From positions 124,001-188,000 of the forward strand of contig NW_026943290.1 in NCBI RefSeq assembly GCF_024139115.2: DNA of 64,000 nt, read 5' to 3'. Positions 33,501 to 45,071 of the stretch are shown piece by piece. The notes below the pieces were generated by a model. It made no database searches and had not been told where the DNA came from. It was given only the letters and a program-made list of their open reading frames with translations. The DNA is from Armigeres subalbatus (lineage: Eukaryota; Arthropoda; Insecta; Diptera; Culicidae). The position numbers were made by a program, and so were the translations under genes. How positions within the stretch are numbered: position 1 is the stretch's first letter; each line of letters begins with the position of its first letter.

Positions 33501-34090
33501 GTGGAAATCGGCCACGTGTCCACGCAGAACCGATCCTCACAATGGTGGAAGGCGAACGGCTTTGTCGCGCAGCTCGGTGGCCACACCAAACGCTTGGTCC
33601 GATATCGTCCTTTTCTGTTTAACGGAAATCCTCTGTGGGCGATAGCTTAGTATTTCCTGGTCGCTACCTAGGCACAACCTTCTAGGAGCGTGGACTTCGG
33701 CCAAACCTGGCGGTAAAGATGGCGACTTTTTCACTTGCTTGTCGGTGTTGTTGGCGACTTAAGAAACACGTCTCACTACCTTAATAGTCTATTCCCGACT
33801 GACTTTTTCACCCTCTCATCCTTCTTTTTCTTTCGTCTTCGCCCTCGGGGTTGGGTTACCCGATAAAATTTCGCTCGTTTTCGGGGTTCCACAGTAGCGT
33901 TAGTAAATACACTATTAAAGGAGGAATAGTCATTTTTACTAATAAAATAGATGTCTATTCCCCCTTGTTGGCACTACATGCGGAGTTTCACAAAATTTTG
34001 TTAGTTTTTTTTGCAGTTGTTATTTTTGATGAAAGTAAGTTGATTCTCAACGAAGGTATTGTAACCGTGTTTTGGTAACAAAGTACTTGA
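33501..34090. other. No gene recognised
   Basis: GC-richer DNA to about 33770, then AT-rich. A short frame at 33407-33622 extends out of the minisatellite. Nothing identifiable. Confidence 0.4.
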
Positions 34091-34144
34091 AACAGTGACT
34101 CATTCTCACTTCCATTTGACCCATTGTCACCCCCGATGATGGTA

Positions 34145-34610
34145 CGATGTAAAATAATGAGGGGTATTGAATTGCCCAAATTTGTTACGTGATTTGTGAA
34201 TGTTTGTGTGTCATCTTGAATTCAGCTAGTAACCCTCTAATGCCCAAAACTGCCGTTAGAAGGGATACTTAAATATTTTTTTGTAATTTTTATTGTTCAG
34301 ATTTCAAAAAATGTTTGATGTTGATTATTATTTGTTATTTGTGCTTTTGCATCATGCTTGTTCACATCTGGTGAAAAATTATTTCTAAAATTTTAAAAAG
34401 GTAAATGTTTTTAAATCACCAATTTGAATGTATTGTCTAGAATGTGTTCAGGTCGGTTTTAGAAAGCAAAATGTAGTGATTTGAAGTAAAAACCAAATTT
34501 TTGTGTTATAGGGTTAAGTAAACTCTACTGTTTTAAATATAAGGCATACCTCATAAGAACAGTCCATGATTAATAAAAAGAAACCTCAAATCTCTGTATA
34601 TTCTACTTTT
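34145..34610. other. AT-rich spacer, no feature recognised
   Basis: T-rich sequence without supportable structure, ending at the next 16-bp array. Confidence 0.5.
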
Positions 34611-34613
34611 TTT

Positions 34614-35262
34614 CTTTCGACCTTTTGTCTCTCCGATCTTTCGTCCTTTCGACCTCTTGACCCAATTATTTTTTCAACCTGTTCTTTTTCTTCGACCTTT
34701 TGTAATTAAAAACTTTTGACTTTCGACCTTTTGACCTTCAACCTTTTGTCCTTTCGACATTTTGTCCTATCGAGATTTTATCCTTTCGACCTTTTGTCAT
34801 TTCGACATTTTGTCCTTTCGCCCTTTCATCCTTTCGACCTTTTATCTTTTTGACCCTTTGTCTTTTCAAACTTTTGACTTTCGACCATTTGGCCTTAAAC
34901 CTTTTGTTTTTGACCTTTTGTCATTTAGACCTTTTGTCCTTTCAAACTTTTGACTTTCGACCTTTTGACGTTCAACCTTTTGTCCATTCGCATTTTATCC
35001 TTTCGACCTTTTGTCATTTCGACTTTTTGTCATTTCGACATTTTGTCCTTTCGACCTTTCATCCTTTCGACCTTTTATCTTTTTGACCTTTTGTCCTTTC
35101 AAACTTTTGACTTTCGACCTTTTGACCTTCAACCTTTTGTTTTTGCCCTTTTGTCATTTCGACCTTTTTTCCTTTCAAACTTTTGACTTTCGACCTTTTG
35201 ACCTTCAACCTTTTGTTCATTCGACATTTTATCCTTTTGACCTTTTGTCATTTATTCCAAAA
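34614..35262 (-). repeat. 16-bp satellite array E (TTTCGACCTTTTGTCC), ~40 units
   Basis: The longest and most regular block: CTTTCGACCTTTTGTC, ATTTCGACATTTTGTC and CTTTCGACCTTTTATC succeed each other at exactly 16 bases between about 34740 and 34870. Because 16 is not a multiple of 3, three units make a 16-codon peptide period in every frame, giving repeated FDLLSFRPF-like frames that are not genes. A super-unit with CAAACTTTTGACTTTCGACC recurs four times. Confidence 0.93.
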
Positions 35263-36225
35263 ACTCTAGGAAGAAATTCTTGGAATTGCTTCAGAGCTTC
35301 ATCCAGGACGTCTTTGATTTTTTTTAGGAATTCCTTCGGAACTTTAAAGGTGGTTGTCGTTTGTACTAACGCAAAAACTATTTCTTCGGAAAATAATAAA
35401 ATAAATAATAAAATTATTTAAAAAATCATTCGGAACATACTAAAACTCCTATTCATTCTTATCTCATATATATTTTTTTAATTTCCTGCGAAATGCTTCC
35501 TACAATATTTGTGTAATAATTCCTGCAAGATTTCGAAAAAAACTGAGTGTGATTTTACTAAAAGGATTTCCGAAGTATCACTTGGAGAAATTGACAAAGG
35601 CCTTTCCAGAATTTTTTTCGAAGGAATCCCTGGACGAACGTTTAAAGGAATTCCTGGTGTAATTTTCTAAATTATTCCTGGAAGAGTTATCAAAAGAGTT
35701 TCTGAAGTTTTTTTTAAAACATTTCCTGAATGTATTTCCGAGCAAATTTGTAAAGAAAATTCTAAAGAAATTCCCAAAAAAATACCAAAGGTGTTGCGGC
35801 CATCAGCAAGCCACCGGGGTGATTTATTCGCATCGACCCGGTGGATGACATTCCTCATGCCGAGGCCACAACAGGTCATCAATTCATCACCAATATTGCA
35901 TGAAATACTTACCTTTTTCTATTCATACCTTTCTCCGCATTTGGAGCATCATAAAAAGTACCTAGAAAGAAGAAAACATTATGATTACTTATGAATTATT
36001 ACAGAAATTACTCTATACTACTTACCATCGTACATTCGAGATACTCACATTGTTTATAAACATTGAATAATAGTTCTTGACGTTTCTAGAACATTCAAGC
36101 AAGGTTACACTTTATGCATAGGCGAGCAGCTTGTATACAATAGAGCTTGTACACAATAGACTTAGCGAATAATAATTGAATACAATTCTAGAAGGTTCTT
36201 AGAAGTAGAATAGGGAAGAGTGGAA

Positions 36226-36233
36226 TATAAATA
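36226..36233 (+). promoter_or_regulatory. TATA box of the solo LTR
   Basis: TATAAATA lies 111 bases before the LTR end, with a plausible start site near 36255-36260 and a poly(A) signal soon after, the usual U3-R-U5 layout. Confidence 0.65.
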
Positions 36234-36265
36234 GGACACGCTTGTGTACATAGTTTTAGTCTTGA

Positions 36266-36271
36266 AATAAA
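36266..36271 (+). terminator. Poly(A) signal in the solo LTR
   Basis: AATAAA lies 33 bases after the TATA box and 66 bases before the LTR end. Confidence 0.55.
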
Positions 36272-37074
36272 CGTGAACTGGAAAGTATCTCTCTCGCCTT
36301 ATAAATTCTACCCCGGTACTTCGTCATCGCTCGAACAAAAGGTGTTCCTAAAATAATTTCTGTGGGTAGTTGTAAAGAAATATCCGAAGGATTTTCCTAA
36401 GGTATTTCCAAAGAAATTTTCAAAAGAATTTCCAAAGGCATTTCATAAAGAATCTTTGAATAAATTTATAAAAGAACTCGTAAATGAGTTTTCGAGATTT
36501 TTCTCGAATTTCTCGTTTGACTTTTCAAATGAATCTCTTGAGATATTTTCAAACGAATTTCTGTCTTTATCTCCGAAGTATTTTCTGGGGGATTTTCTGG
36601 AGGAATCCCTAGGAGAAATTCCGAAAGAATTCTCGGAGAAATTGAAGAATGTCGGAAGTATGCTTTCAGATGTTTTTTTTGGAAATTCCGTTAAGTAATC
36701 GGAAATTTCCAAAATTTGGTCCTGCAATCTTCCTGAGGAATTACTGGAGAAACTTTCGATGTATTCCGAAGGAAGACCAGAAATATTTTTAATAAATAAG
36801 AGTACCTAGGAGTTACTTCCAATAGGAATTTCTGGAAGTATTCTTGAAAAAAACCTGGATGTACCTATATCTTAAGAATTATTAAAGATATTTACGAAAA
36901 AATGTCAAAAGTTAATTCCGAAGGTTTTTTTTAGAACATCCGAAGAATTTTGCTTGCTTGCTAGAAATCCCCCCAAAATGTTGCAATTACATTCTATTCA
37001 TTATCAAACAGAATTTGGAAGTTTTTGGAAAAATATCTTTTTCAACTATTGGTAATATTTCAAACTGTAATTTA

Positions 37075-37215
37075 TTTTCTTCATATCAATTTTCATACAA
37101 AATCGAGCTTGTGATAAGTCAGTTATTATTTAAATCAGCTCAAATTTTCGGTGGACACTCAGAATGAATATGAGACAGAATCGTATGAGCGTGGTGTAGC
37201 AAAATCAATTTATTG
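37075..37215 (+). repeat. Dispersed repeat with GAGTGAGCGTG motif, copy 3
   Basis: GGTGGACACTCAGAATG, CAGAATCGTATGAGCGTG and AAAATCAATTTATTGAAC correspond block by block to the minus copy at 8785-8985. Confidence 0.55.
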
Positions 37216-39925
37216 AACTACGCTAACATTTAATTATTTAGAAGTCACTGTTCACTATAAAAAATCGAAGGAGAATCAGGTGGTATTGAGAAAGATATTA
37301 TTAATAAAGTAGACTGAGAAATTGATAGAATGTTTCCTATAGGTTTGGGAACCACTGATAACTCAAGTTAGGCAACCATATCGGCATCCTCCGAGCAAAG
37401 TTACAATTTTGATGAGAACATTCCATTTGACACTAGCAGCGCAAAATTCCAACCAAGTGGAGCAAACCACGTGGAATAAAGCTGGGCGTACAAAATTAGG
37501 TCAAACTCGGAATTGCCAGATCCAACCGTGTGCGTGGTGGAGAGCAAACTCCATCTGTTCGCCGACCGTTTTGTATGCGTAGCGATCGGATACGTAGGAT
37601 GCGATAAGAAAATTAATCATCTCTGATGGAGGAACGGCGAACAAAATGGGATGGGTTGGGAAATTCGACGAAAGCCAACAGGGTGGCTATGGAGTATACG
37701 TACCGAATTGGAAGGAAGGTTGTGAACGGATTTGAACTTTATGCACTCTCCTGGGGTTCGCAACGATGCCAACGATCGGTGGGAGGTCGTCTTAGGTGAG
37801 TAAATTGAAATTAATCATGGTTGGACTCAACTGTAGCGAGGTGTGTACACTTGTGGATCGGGAAATAGCCGGATTCAGAAGCTCAGAAATAATCAACGAG
37901 ATTCGAACAAATGAGGAGCTTTAGATTGGAGGGGTGCTCTGCTAGAAGATTTAATTGATATAAATGTTTTCTTGTTATGTTTGGAGTTAGGAATATTATT
38001 AGAACTGACACTCATTTATCATTTGGCCCAATTTTTATTCTAAGATGCAGCCTGTTGGAGTAAAAATGGTACATGCAGTTTGATTTATAATATAGAGGTA
38101 TTTTTTTCGATTTGATAAACTCGTTTTAAAATATCGAAGATGAACGGGATCTCATTGTTTTGTACTGATATATGTTTCAATATAAGCCGATCGAAATTGA
38201 ATAAATTCACATCACGAACTCAAGAAAGAGTTGAGAGGTCCACGATTAGCATTGAATGAACATCGATATGAATCGGCTACTTTAACAACAGTGATAAGCA
38301 GTGAAAAGCATCCAGCAACCAAACCACATATCAAAAAATTTATCAAGTTGATTATATATTTGATTTTTATTTTGTGCCAGCTGTGTTGTAACGATGATAA
38401 TATCGAGTTATTAAGTTTGACCACGATAAATTTCCGATTTAATTCACCAACATATTCCAGCTATAATTAGGCATATGTAATGCCAAGACCATAAGTATAT
38501 CTTTTGACAATAATCAAAACTTGAAGCCGGATCAACTACTACTACTGAAATTAGACAAAAGTTGCCTTCGCTATAACAGATATTACACCTACATTCTTAT
38601 ATTCAACAGAAATTAAATAGCCGAAAAAGTCGAAATAAAGATTAATTAGTGCCAAAATGAAGTCGCTCATCACATTGCCACCCACGCTTATGCAAGGCAT
38701 GCCATATTGAGCCTCGGGGGAAATTAATCTTTCATTGTAAGTGAAGATTCGATTTTGCTTGACGTTCAGCTCGATTTTCGGAATATAACCTCGACAGTTT
38801 ATGGTCTCATTAAAAACTTCCTCTCTGTTGGTCTGAGAAATATCCAAGCTGTGCCACAGGTTTACGTGGCTACTCTTAACTAGGATTAGAACTTCTACCT
38901 AAAGTGGTATCTATTTCGGTGTTTCCTGCAAACAGACCAGACGACTTTTATAATTATATTAGTTTTGGGAATTAGAGCCGTAAATGGTCGACTTAATCTT
39001 GAATTGTATGATGTACATCGAAGATAAAAAATGTCATAAAAACGGACTTACACGCGTACAAAATTTCCAACGCGTCTGATTGCTGACCGTTGTTTTCAGG
39101 AAGATCCAAATAGTGTTCAAATTAAATCTTTAATTTTGAATTTAACCCTTAACCGTACAATTCTTCAATATTTAACAAATGCATGACTCGCACTATCACT
39201 ATCTATTTCATATTACATCTTTTACTTGAAGTATAATTGAGTGTTATTTTTCTAGCCTGATTTGCAGTCAATGTAATAGACTAAATTTAAGATATTCTTA
39301 GACACCATTCGTACCAATATGAAAGCATAATGGTTTTGGGATCATTGATAGTTATTTTTAAACGTTATAACATTCAGTAACAACAATCTTGCCGTCAATT
39401 GCCGTCAATGAAATCCGTTTCCATTTTCATGGAAGTCCAATAAAAACGTCTGAAGTCTACTTGAACCTTGAGTGGATCTAACATAGACGAATTCACGACC
39501 TCTTTTTGTGCGTCGCACAATTCTCTCGCCTGGCAATAAAGACTCAATCGCGCTTTTTTACGAATTGAGTTTTTCATAATCACTCTCAAACAAATTTTCC
39601 CGGCGTGATAATCCTCGTAGCAATCAACGGAAATCGGTAACAACAGCGTCGTAAATTTCGGACGGTGTCCTTGCTTCGAGCTTTAATAAAATTCCTACGA
39701 AAAGCTGTGCAGACATTCAAATTAGAATAGAGGAAATGGCTCGCACGATTCGACTTGTTTTTATTATTTTTCTTTTATGTTTATTAAAAGTAGAGGATAA
39801 GATATAATTATATTAACAATAAATTGTGCTTTCTAGAGAGAAATAATATTATGGCAAATAAGTGAAGGGTTCGATGTTGCCTGGAAAACTTCAGCTCAAC
39901 ACGAGTATTTTTTAGTTACAGTTAT
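37216..39925. other. 2.7 kb without recognised genes
   Basis: Mostly AT-rich. Two minus-strand frames, 38551-38847 (98 codons, contains NETINCRGYIPKIELNVKQ) and 39395-39643 (82 codons, contains KVQVDFRRFYWTSMKMETDF), read as plausible protein but match no family I recognise. They could be decayed exons or element remnants. Confidence 0.4.
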
Positions 39926-39929
39926 AATT

Positions 39930-41360
39930 GTGCTTACTGGCTAGAGCGCTGCACTGGGTCATTACCAAGATTTGGGAGAAGGAAGTTTTGCCGCAGGAGT
40001 GGATGGAAGGTGTCGTGTGTCCCATCTACAAAAAGGGCGATAAGCTGGATTGTAGCAACTACCGCGCAATCACATTGCTGAACGCCGCCTACAAGGTACT
40101 CTCCCAAATTTTATGCCGTCGACTAGCACCAACTGCAAGGGAGTTCGTGGGGCAGTACCAGGCGGGTTTTATGGGCGAACGCTCCACCACGGACCAGGTG
40201 TTCGCCATTCGCCAAGTACTGCAGAAATGCCGCGAATACAACGTGCCCACACATCATCTATTCATCGACTTCAAAGCCGCATATGATACAATCGATCGGG
40301 ACCAGCTATGGCAGCTAATGCACGAACACGGTTTTCCGGATAAACTGACACGATTGATCAAAGCGACGATGGATCGGGTGATGTGCGTAGTTCGAGTTTC
40401 AGGGGCATTCTCGAGTCCCTTCGAAACCCGCAGAGGGTTACGTCGCTTTGGAAGGGGTAATACGAAGAGCAGGGATTAACACGAGTGGTACAATTTTCAA
40501 TAAGTCTGTCCAGCTATTTGGTTTCGCCGACGACATAGATATTATGGCACGTAACTTTGAGAAGATGGAGGAAGCCTACATCAGACTGAAGAGGGAAGCT
40601 AAGCGGTTCGGACTAGTCATCAACACGTCGAAGACGAAGTACATGATAGGCAGAGGTTCAAGAGAAGACAATGTGAGCCACCCACCGCGAGTTTGCATCG
40701 GTGGTGACGAAATCGAGGTGGTAGAAGAATTTGTGTACTTGGGCTCACTGGTGACTGCCGAAAATGACACCAGCAGAGAAATTCGGAGACGCATAGTGGC
40801 TGGAAATCGTACGTACTTTGGACTCCGCAAGACGCTCCGATCGAATAGAGCTCGCCGCTGTACCAAACTGACAATCTACAAAACGCTAATTAGACCGGTA
40901 GTCCTCTACGGACACGAGACCTGGACGATGCTCGTGGAGGACCAACGCGCACTTGGAGTTTTCGAAAGGAAAGTGCTGCGTACCATCTATGGTGGGGTGC
41001 AGATGGCGGACGGTACGTGGAGGAGGCGAATGAACCACGAATTGCATCAGCTGTTGGGAGAACCATCCATCGTTCACACCGCGAAAATCGGACGACTGCG
41101 ATGGGCCGGGCACGTAGCCAGAATGTCGGACAGTAACCCGGTGAAAATGGTTCTCGACAACGATCCGACGGGCACAAGAAGGCGAGGTGCGCAGCGGGCA
41201 AGGTGGATCGATCAGGTGGAAGATGACTTGCGGACCCTCCGTAGACTGCGTGGTTGGCGACGTGTAGCCATGGACCGAGCCGAATGGAGAAGACTCTTAT
41301 ATACCGCACAGGCCATTTCGGCCTTAGTCTGAATAAATAAATAAATACATTCTGTTAGGG
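39930..41360 (+). pseudogene. LINE A copy 1: reverse transcriptase to 3' end, 35-bp deletion
   Basis: The fragment starts inside the RT (LLARALHWVITKIWEKE) and continues through YKKGDKLDCSNYRAITLLN, GERSTTDQVFAIRQVL, HHLFIDFKAAYDTIDRDQL (motif A), FADDIDIMARNFEKMEEAY (catalytic FADD) and the C-terminal KIGRLRWAGHVARMSDSN to the stop at 41332. Comparison with the inverted copy at 45331-46619 shows a 35-bp deletion at about 40439 that removes the RQGDGLSCLLFNIA segment (motif B) and shifts the frame. The 3' end carries a short AATA-repeat tail. It is 5' truncated, as is usual for LINEs. Clade is not assigned. Confidence 0.9.
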
Positions 41361-41777
41361 GAATAGGTTCAGCTATTGTAACCCTTTTTGTCCAGAGCTT
41401 TGGTCCTGGTTCTTATCTAACAGAAAAGTAAACGAATGGAAAGCTAGACGAACAACCTTATTACTAGCGAAAAGATAAGCTTGATTTCGTCGATTTGAAA
41501 CAAAAATGTAACAATTTTGTAAATTTGGCATTCATGGATAATTAAATTTGGCCATTTTCTTACGTTACATATAAACAAAAAATGATTTGTTTCCCAAGTC
41601 ATCTAATTTGCCGTCGTTTGGTGAGGTTCTTCGTAAGTTCATATTTCATTTGTGAGCTGAGAAACAAACTGCAAAACAAAGTGCGCAAATAACAACAGAA
41701 GCTGTATGGAATGGAAAACAAATTAATCAAATGATTGGCTATTGACCTTTCCCAAATATATTATATTAGTATATTTG
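41361..41777. other. No feature recognised
   Basis: AT-rich DNA between the LINE tail and the foldback repeat. Confidence 0.5.
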
Positions 41778-42087
41778 CCTTTCCCGTCAAATTTTTTTTT
41801 CGTTCACACAATTCTTTGGCTTATTTAAGGTCAACTTTTCAAACATATTTTTTTGATGCCTCTAAGTATTTTTAAAATTTTAAACAAAAATCTAAAAAGT
41901 GCTGTTTTTTTAAGATGGGCCCGAAAATCGGCCGGATCACACGTGCAGCACTTTTTCGGGTTTTGTGTACGATTTTAAAAATAGTTAGAGGCTTAAACAA
42001 ATATGGGCTCTTTAGGGAAGTAGACCCTAAATAAGCCAAAGAATCGACTGAGACAATAAAACGAGATGCAATTTTTGATGGGAAAGG
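41778..42087. mobile_element. 310-bp foldback element, possibly TTAA-associated
   Basis: Left CCTTTCCCGTCAA and right TTGATGGGAAAGG are complementary outer ends. The inner arms AATTCTTTGGCTTATTTA and TAAATAAGCCAAAGAAT are complementary too, as are AAAAGTGCTG and CAGCACTTTT. TTAA follows the right end (42088-42091); the left flank is TTTG, so the duplication is not confirmed. Confidence 0.65.
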
Positions 42088-42344
42088 TTAATTGAATTTG
42101 CGTTACCATAAAAATTGGAGAGATCTACAGAAAAATAGGCTGCTAATGTCGACGACTGAACTTTAGAAGAAAAAAATCTAAGCTCATTTAGAAGAATCAT
42201 GTAATTTATTTCTTGATCTTTACACGTTGTGTTTGGAATTCATGTGGTACCGCGTAAAAATAAACCTCAGCAATCTGATAATTTTCTCCGTAAATCTGAT
42301 CTCAATAGTTTTCAAAGTTACAAAAAATTCAAAATTTTGATAGC

Positions 42345-42930
42345 AAGATTTTGAGCACCCCTAAATCATGTCTGATGGAGCTAAAATTTTGCATAGGGGC
42401 ATATTTTAAATTCGATGAAAAATTGTTTTCGCCTTAAGAAATTTTTTCGAAGTCTCAAAACAGTTTTTTCCTCAAAAAAATAATTCTCAAAGTGTAGTCC
42501 TTTAGTATATAAAAAAATTCCCCCCTAGTGGAAAAAAAGTTTTGAATAGTTTTGAGCACCCCTACATCATGTTCGATTTAGCTCAAATTTAGCATAGGAG
42601 GATATTTTTGACTACGAAAACATTTGCGTATCGTGCCGTGTTAAAATTTGATGAAAAAATAAGTCCCAAAAATGGTCTAAGAATAAAAATCGATTTTTTT
42701 CGTAATTTTTTTAAAATAACATCAGATCTCGACGTTTCATGCATTTTTAAGTTATTTGGCATCAAAAACAAAAATTCGATTTTTGACTTTTCCTTTGGTC
42801 CCCTTTGGAAAAATTTTCATTAGTAAAAATTTCAAAACTTTGATGAGGCACCCCTAAATCATGTCTGATTAAACTCAAATTTTGCATGGGGTCATATTTT
42901 GGGGTAATGAAAGTTGTGAGCAATGTCGTT
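42345..42930 (+). repeat. Three degenerate copies of a GAGCACCCCTAAATCATG unit
   Basis: Copies begin near 42351, 42552 and 42844 (GAGGCACCCCTAAATCATG), each followed by TCTGAT-GAGCTAAAATTTTGCAT and a GGGG-CATATTTT block. Spacing is ~200 and ~290 bases. Confidence 0.6.
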
Positions 42931-42954
42931 TTTTGTAATTCGAAAATGTCATTT

Positions 42955-43114
42955 TCATTGGCACTCCAAATTGAACACCTGCAGCAGATTAGTGTGCTCC
43001 ACTGATACACACCATGTTTCGCTAGCGTATAACACGCACAGATTTCACGTTGGAGTTGAAAATTCATATTTTGGTGCGTTCATTTATCTGCCTGTTTTTC
43101 CAGATATTTCTTGA
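42955..43114 (-). pseudogene. LINE C fragment, downstream half (split by insertion)
   Basis: On the minus strand it reads RNIWKNRQINERTKI, a stop, FNSNVKSV, then after a small frameshift VLYASETWCVSVEHTNLLQ, a conserved stretch just after the RT of several LINE groups. It continues the reading frame of the piece at 45072-45245 once the element at 43115-45067 and one TTAA are ignored. Confidence 0.8.
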
Positions 43115-45067
43115 CCCTTCCGTTACCAACCCCCCTTTTAAAAACGAAAATTAAAATCTTTTTGGCTGTAACTTTTTTGCCTTTCGACATTTTTCCGCAA
43201 CTTTCACCAAAAGAAGCGGAATTTATTCAAATTTCAGGGGCTCTATGGATTTTTAGGACTGGCCACTTGATACCGGAGTTATTCTGGATTTAAAATGGGT
43301 GTTAGCTTTTGGCTATATACCAGAACGCATATTTCGGAAATGATTATTTCAGATATTTTGAATAGAAACGACGCATAAACTTCACCAAATTTGATTAGGA
43401 ATTTGATCTGTTCGTTTCGCCGGAACCTATTACTGGGTAACTTTACGGAAATAGGCGAATACCATCATGCGACCCATCAAACTTCATGATTTCAAAAGTT
43501 ATGGCATTCCATGGTAGTTTTGTACTTCCTGGACCGTATTTGAACCGATTGGAACCGGGTAAATGGTTTTACCATGTACCGGTTCAAGGGCCAATTTTGG
43601 AAAATAACCAAATCCCATCATGCGGCGTATGGTGCGTTCATGATTTCACAAGTTATGACATTCCATGGAAGTTTTGTACTTCCTAGACCGTATTTGAACC
43701 GATTAGCACCGGTAAACGGTTTCAAGATGAAGCGATTTAATGGGCAATTTTGGAAAATACTTCATGATTTCAATAGCTATGACATTCTATTGCAGTTTTG
43801 TACTTCCTTGGCCGTATTTGAATCGATTGGAACCGGTAAACTGATTTACCGAGTACCGGTTCAAGGGTCAATTTTGGGAAATAAGCAAATCAACCATGCG
43901 GCATATCAAACTTCATGATTTCAAAAGTTATAGCATTCTATATTAGTTTTGTACTTCCTGAACCGTATTTGAATCGATTGGAACCGATCACATGGTAAAC
44001 GGTTTTAAAATGTACCGGTTCAAAGGACAATTTTGGAAAATAAGCACACCCCATCATGCGGCGTACCAAACTTCATGATTTCAAAAGTTATGGCACGCAT
44101 CGGATTTGCTCGAGTTTGACTTTTGCTCACTAGCGCCATCTGGTTCGTGATTTGACGACGATGAATTTGATGATTGAATGTTCGATGTGTTATGTCTGTT
44201 TGTCTGTGATAAAATCGTTTACCGCATCCAATCGGTTCAAATAAGCTTGATATTTTGAGTTTGTTATGATATGATACGATACGAAGTTTGATTTGGGTTT
44301 GGTTATTTTCCAAAATTGTGCCTTGAACCGGTACATGGTAAAACCGTTCCAATCGGTCCAGGAAGTACAAAACTACCATGGAATGCCATAACTTGTGAAA
44401 TCATGAAGTTTGATACGCCGCATGATGGCGTTTGGTTATTTTCTGAAATTGACTCTTGAACCGGCACATGATAAAACCGTTTACTGGTTCTAATCGGTTC
44501 AAATATGGTTCAAATACGGTTCAGGAAGTACAAAACTTCCATAGAAAGCCATAACTTTTGAATTCATGAAGTTTGATACGCCGAAATTGTCCCTTGAACC
44601 GGTACATGGTAAATCGTTTACCGATTCCAATCGGTTCAAACACGGTCCAGGAAGTACAAAACTACCATGGAATACCATAACTTTTGAAATTATGAAGTTT
44701 GATGTGTCGCATGATGGTATTCGCCTATTTCCGTAAAGTGACTCCGGTTCCGGCGGAACGTCCGGATTCCGGAATACAGGCCATATGTCGGACGGATCAA
44801 ATTTGGTAAAGTTTATGCGCGTTTTTATTCAAAATAATCATTTCCGAAGTATGCGTTCTGGCATATGGTCAAAAGCTAACACCCATTTTAAATCCAGAAT
44901 AACTCCGGTATCAAGTGGCCAGTCCTACAAATGCATAGAGCCCATGAAACTTGAATAAATTCCGCTTTTTTTTGGTGAAAGTTGCGAAAAAAATGTTGAA
45001 AGTAAAACAGTTACAGCCAAAAAGATTATTATTTTTGTTTTCAAAAGTGGGGTTGGTAACGGAAGGG
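43115..45067. mobile_element. 1,953-bp long-inverted-repeat element with ~150-bp internal repeats, TTAA target
   Basis: The ends are CCCTTCCGTTACCAACCCC and its complement. The left flank is TTGA (43111-43114) and the right flank TTAA (45068-45071), consistent with a TTAA duplication carrying one mutation. Arms of ~990 and ~810 bp are complementary. Each begins with a unique part (AAACTTTTTGGCTGTAAC style, GGTATCAAGTGGCCAGTCC) and then contains ~150-bp subrepeats (TTCATGATTTCAAAAGTTAT, GTACTTCCTGGACCGTATTT, ACCGGTTCAAGGGCCAATTT): about five on the left and three to four on the right. The centre (44100-44260) is unique. CCC ends plus TTAA suggest piggyBac-type mobilisation. No transposase is present. 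Confidence 0.85.
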
Positions 45068-45071
45068 TTAA

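Larger units (their letters stand above)
31687..34141. repeat. 2.4-kb region bounded by inverted GGGGGT-ACAATG-GTC blocks
   Basis: CCATCGGGGGTTACAATGAG at 31687 and, on the minus strand, CATCGGGGGTGACAATGGG at 34141 are inverted matches, each followed inward by GTGAGAATG. They may be termini of a large decayed element, similar in style to the GGGGCAAGATGGGTCA element at 56364-57423. No target duplication was seen. It contains the 32101-32810 element and a minisatellite. Confidence 0.4.
35792..36337 (+). mobile_element. Solo LTR, 546 bp, with 5-bp target duplication
   Basis: The sequence starts TGTTGCGGCC and ends CGCTCGAACA, the TG...CA ends of an LTR. AAAGG lies directly outside both ends (35787-35791 and 36338-36342). 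A TATA box (36226-36233) is followed 33 bases later by AATAAA (36266-36271). The internal retroelement has been lost, most likely by LTR-LTR recombination. The 5-bp duplication fits copia, BEL or Gypsy groups; I cannot choose. Confidence 0.88.
35263..36960. repeat. Degenerate GGAATTTCC-rich repeat, interrupted by a solo LTR
   Basis: TTCCTTCGGAA, GGAATTCCTGG, AAATTTCC and similar units recur on both sides of the LTR at 35792-36337. Frames such as minus 36443-36727 are by-products. Confidence 0.55.

Noticed and set aside
33044..33650. Overlapping Arg/Gly-rich frames on both strands
   Set aside because: They fall in the GC-rich minisatellite and follow its period; there is no consistent frame.
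34762..35421. Repeated STF-HFDLLSFRPF-like peptides suggesting a repeat protein
   Set aside because: A 16-bp DNA repeat gives the same 16-codon peptide period in every frame. All three frames are open, so there is no selected frame.
14390..36960. CRISPR-like array because of regular short repeats
   Set aside because: There are no unique spacers between identical repeats. The units are contiguous or degenerate tandem repeats in a eukaryotic transposon landscape, and no cas genes are present.
40576..41309. Minus-strand frames of 75-139 codons across the LINE A RT, and plus-strand frames across its inverted copy at 45244-46350
   Set aside because: They are antisense shadows of LINE coding sequence and are duplicated because the LINE is duplicated.
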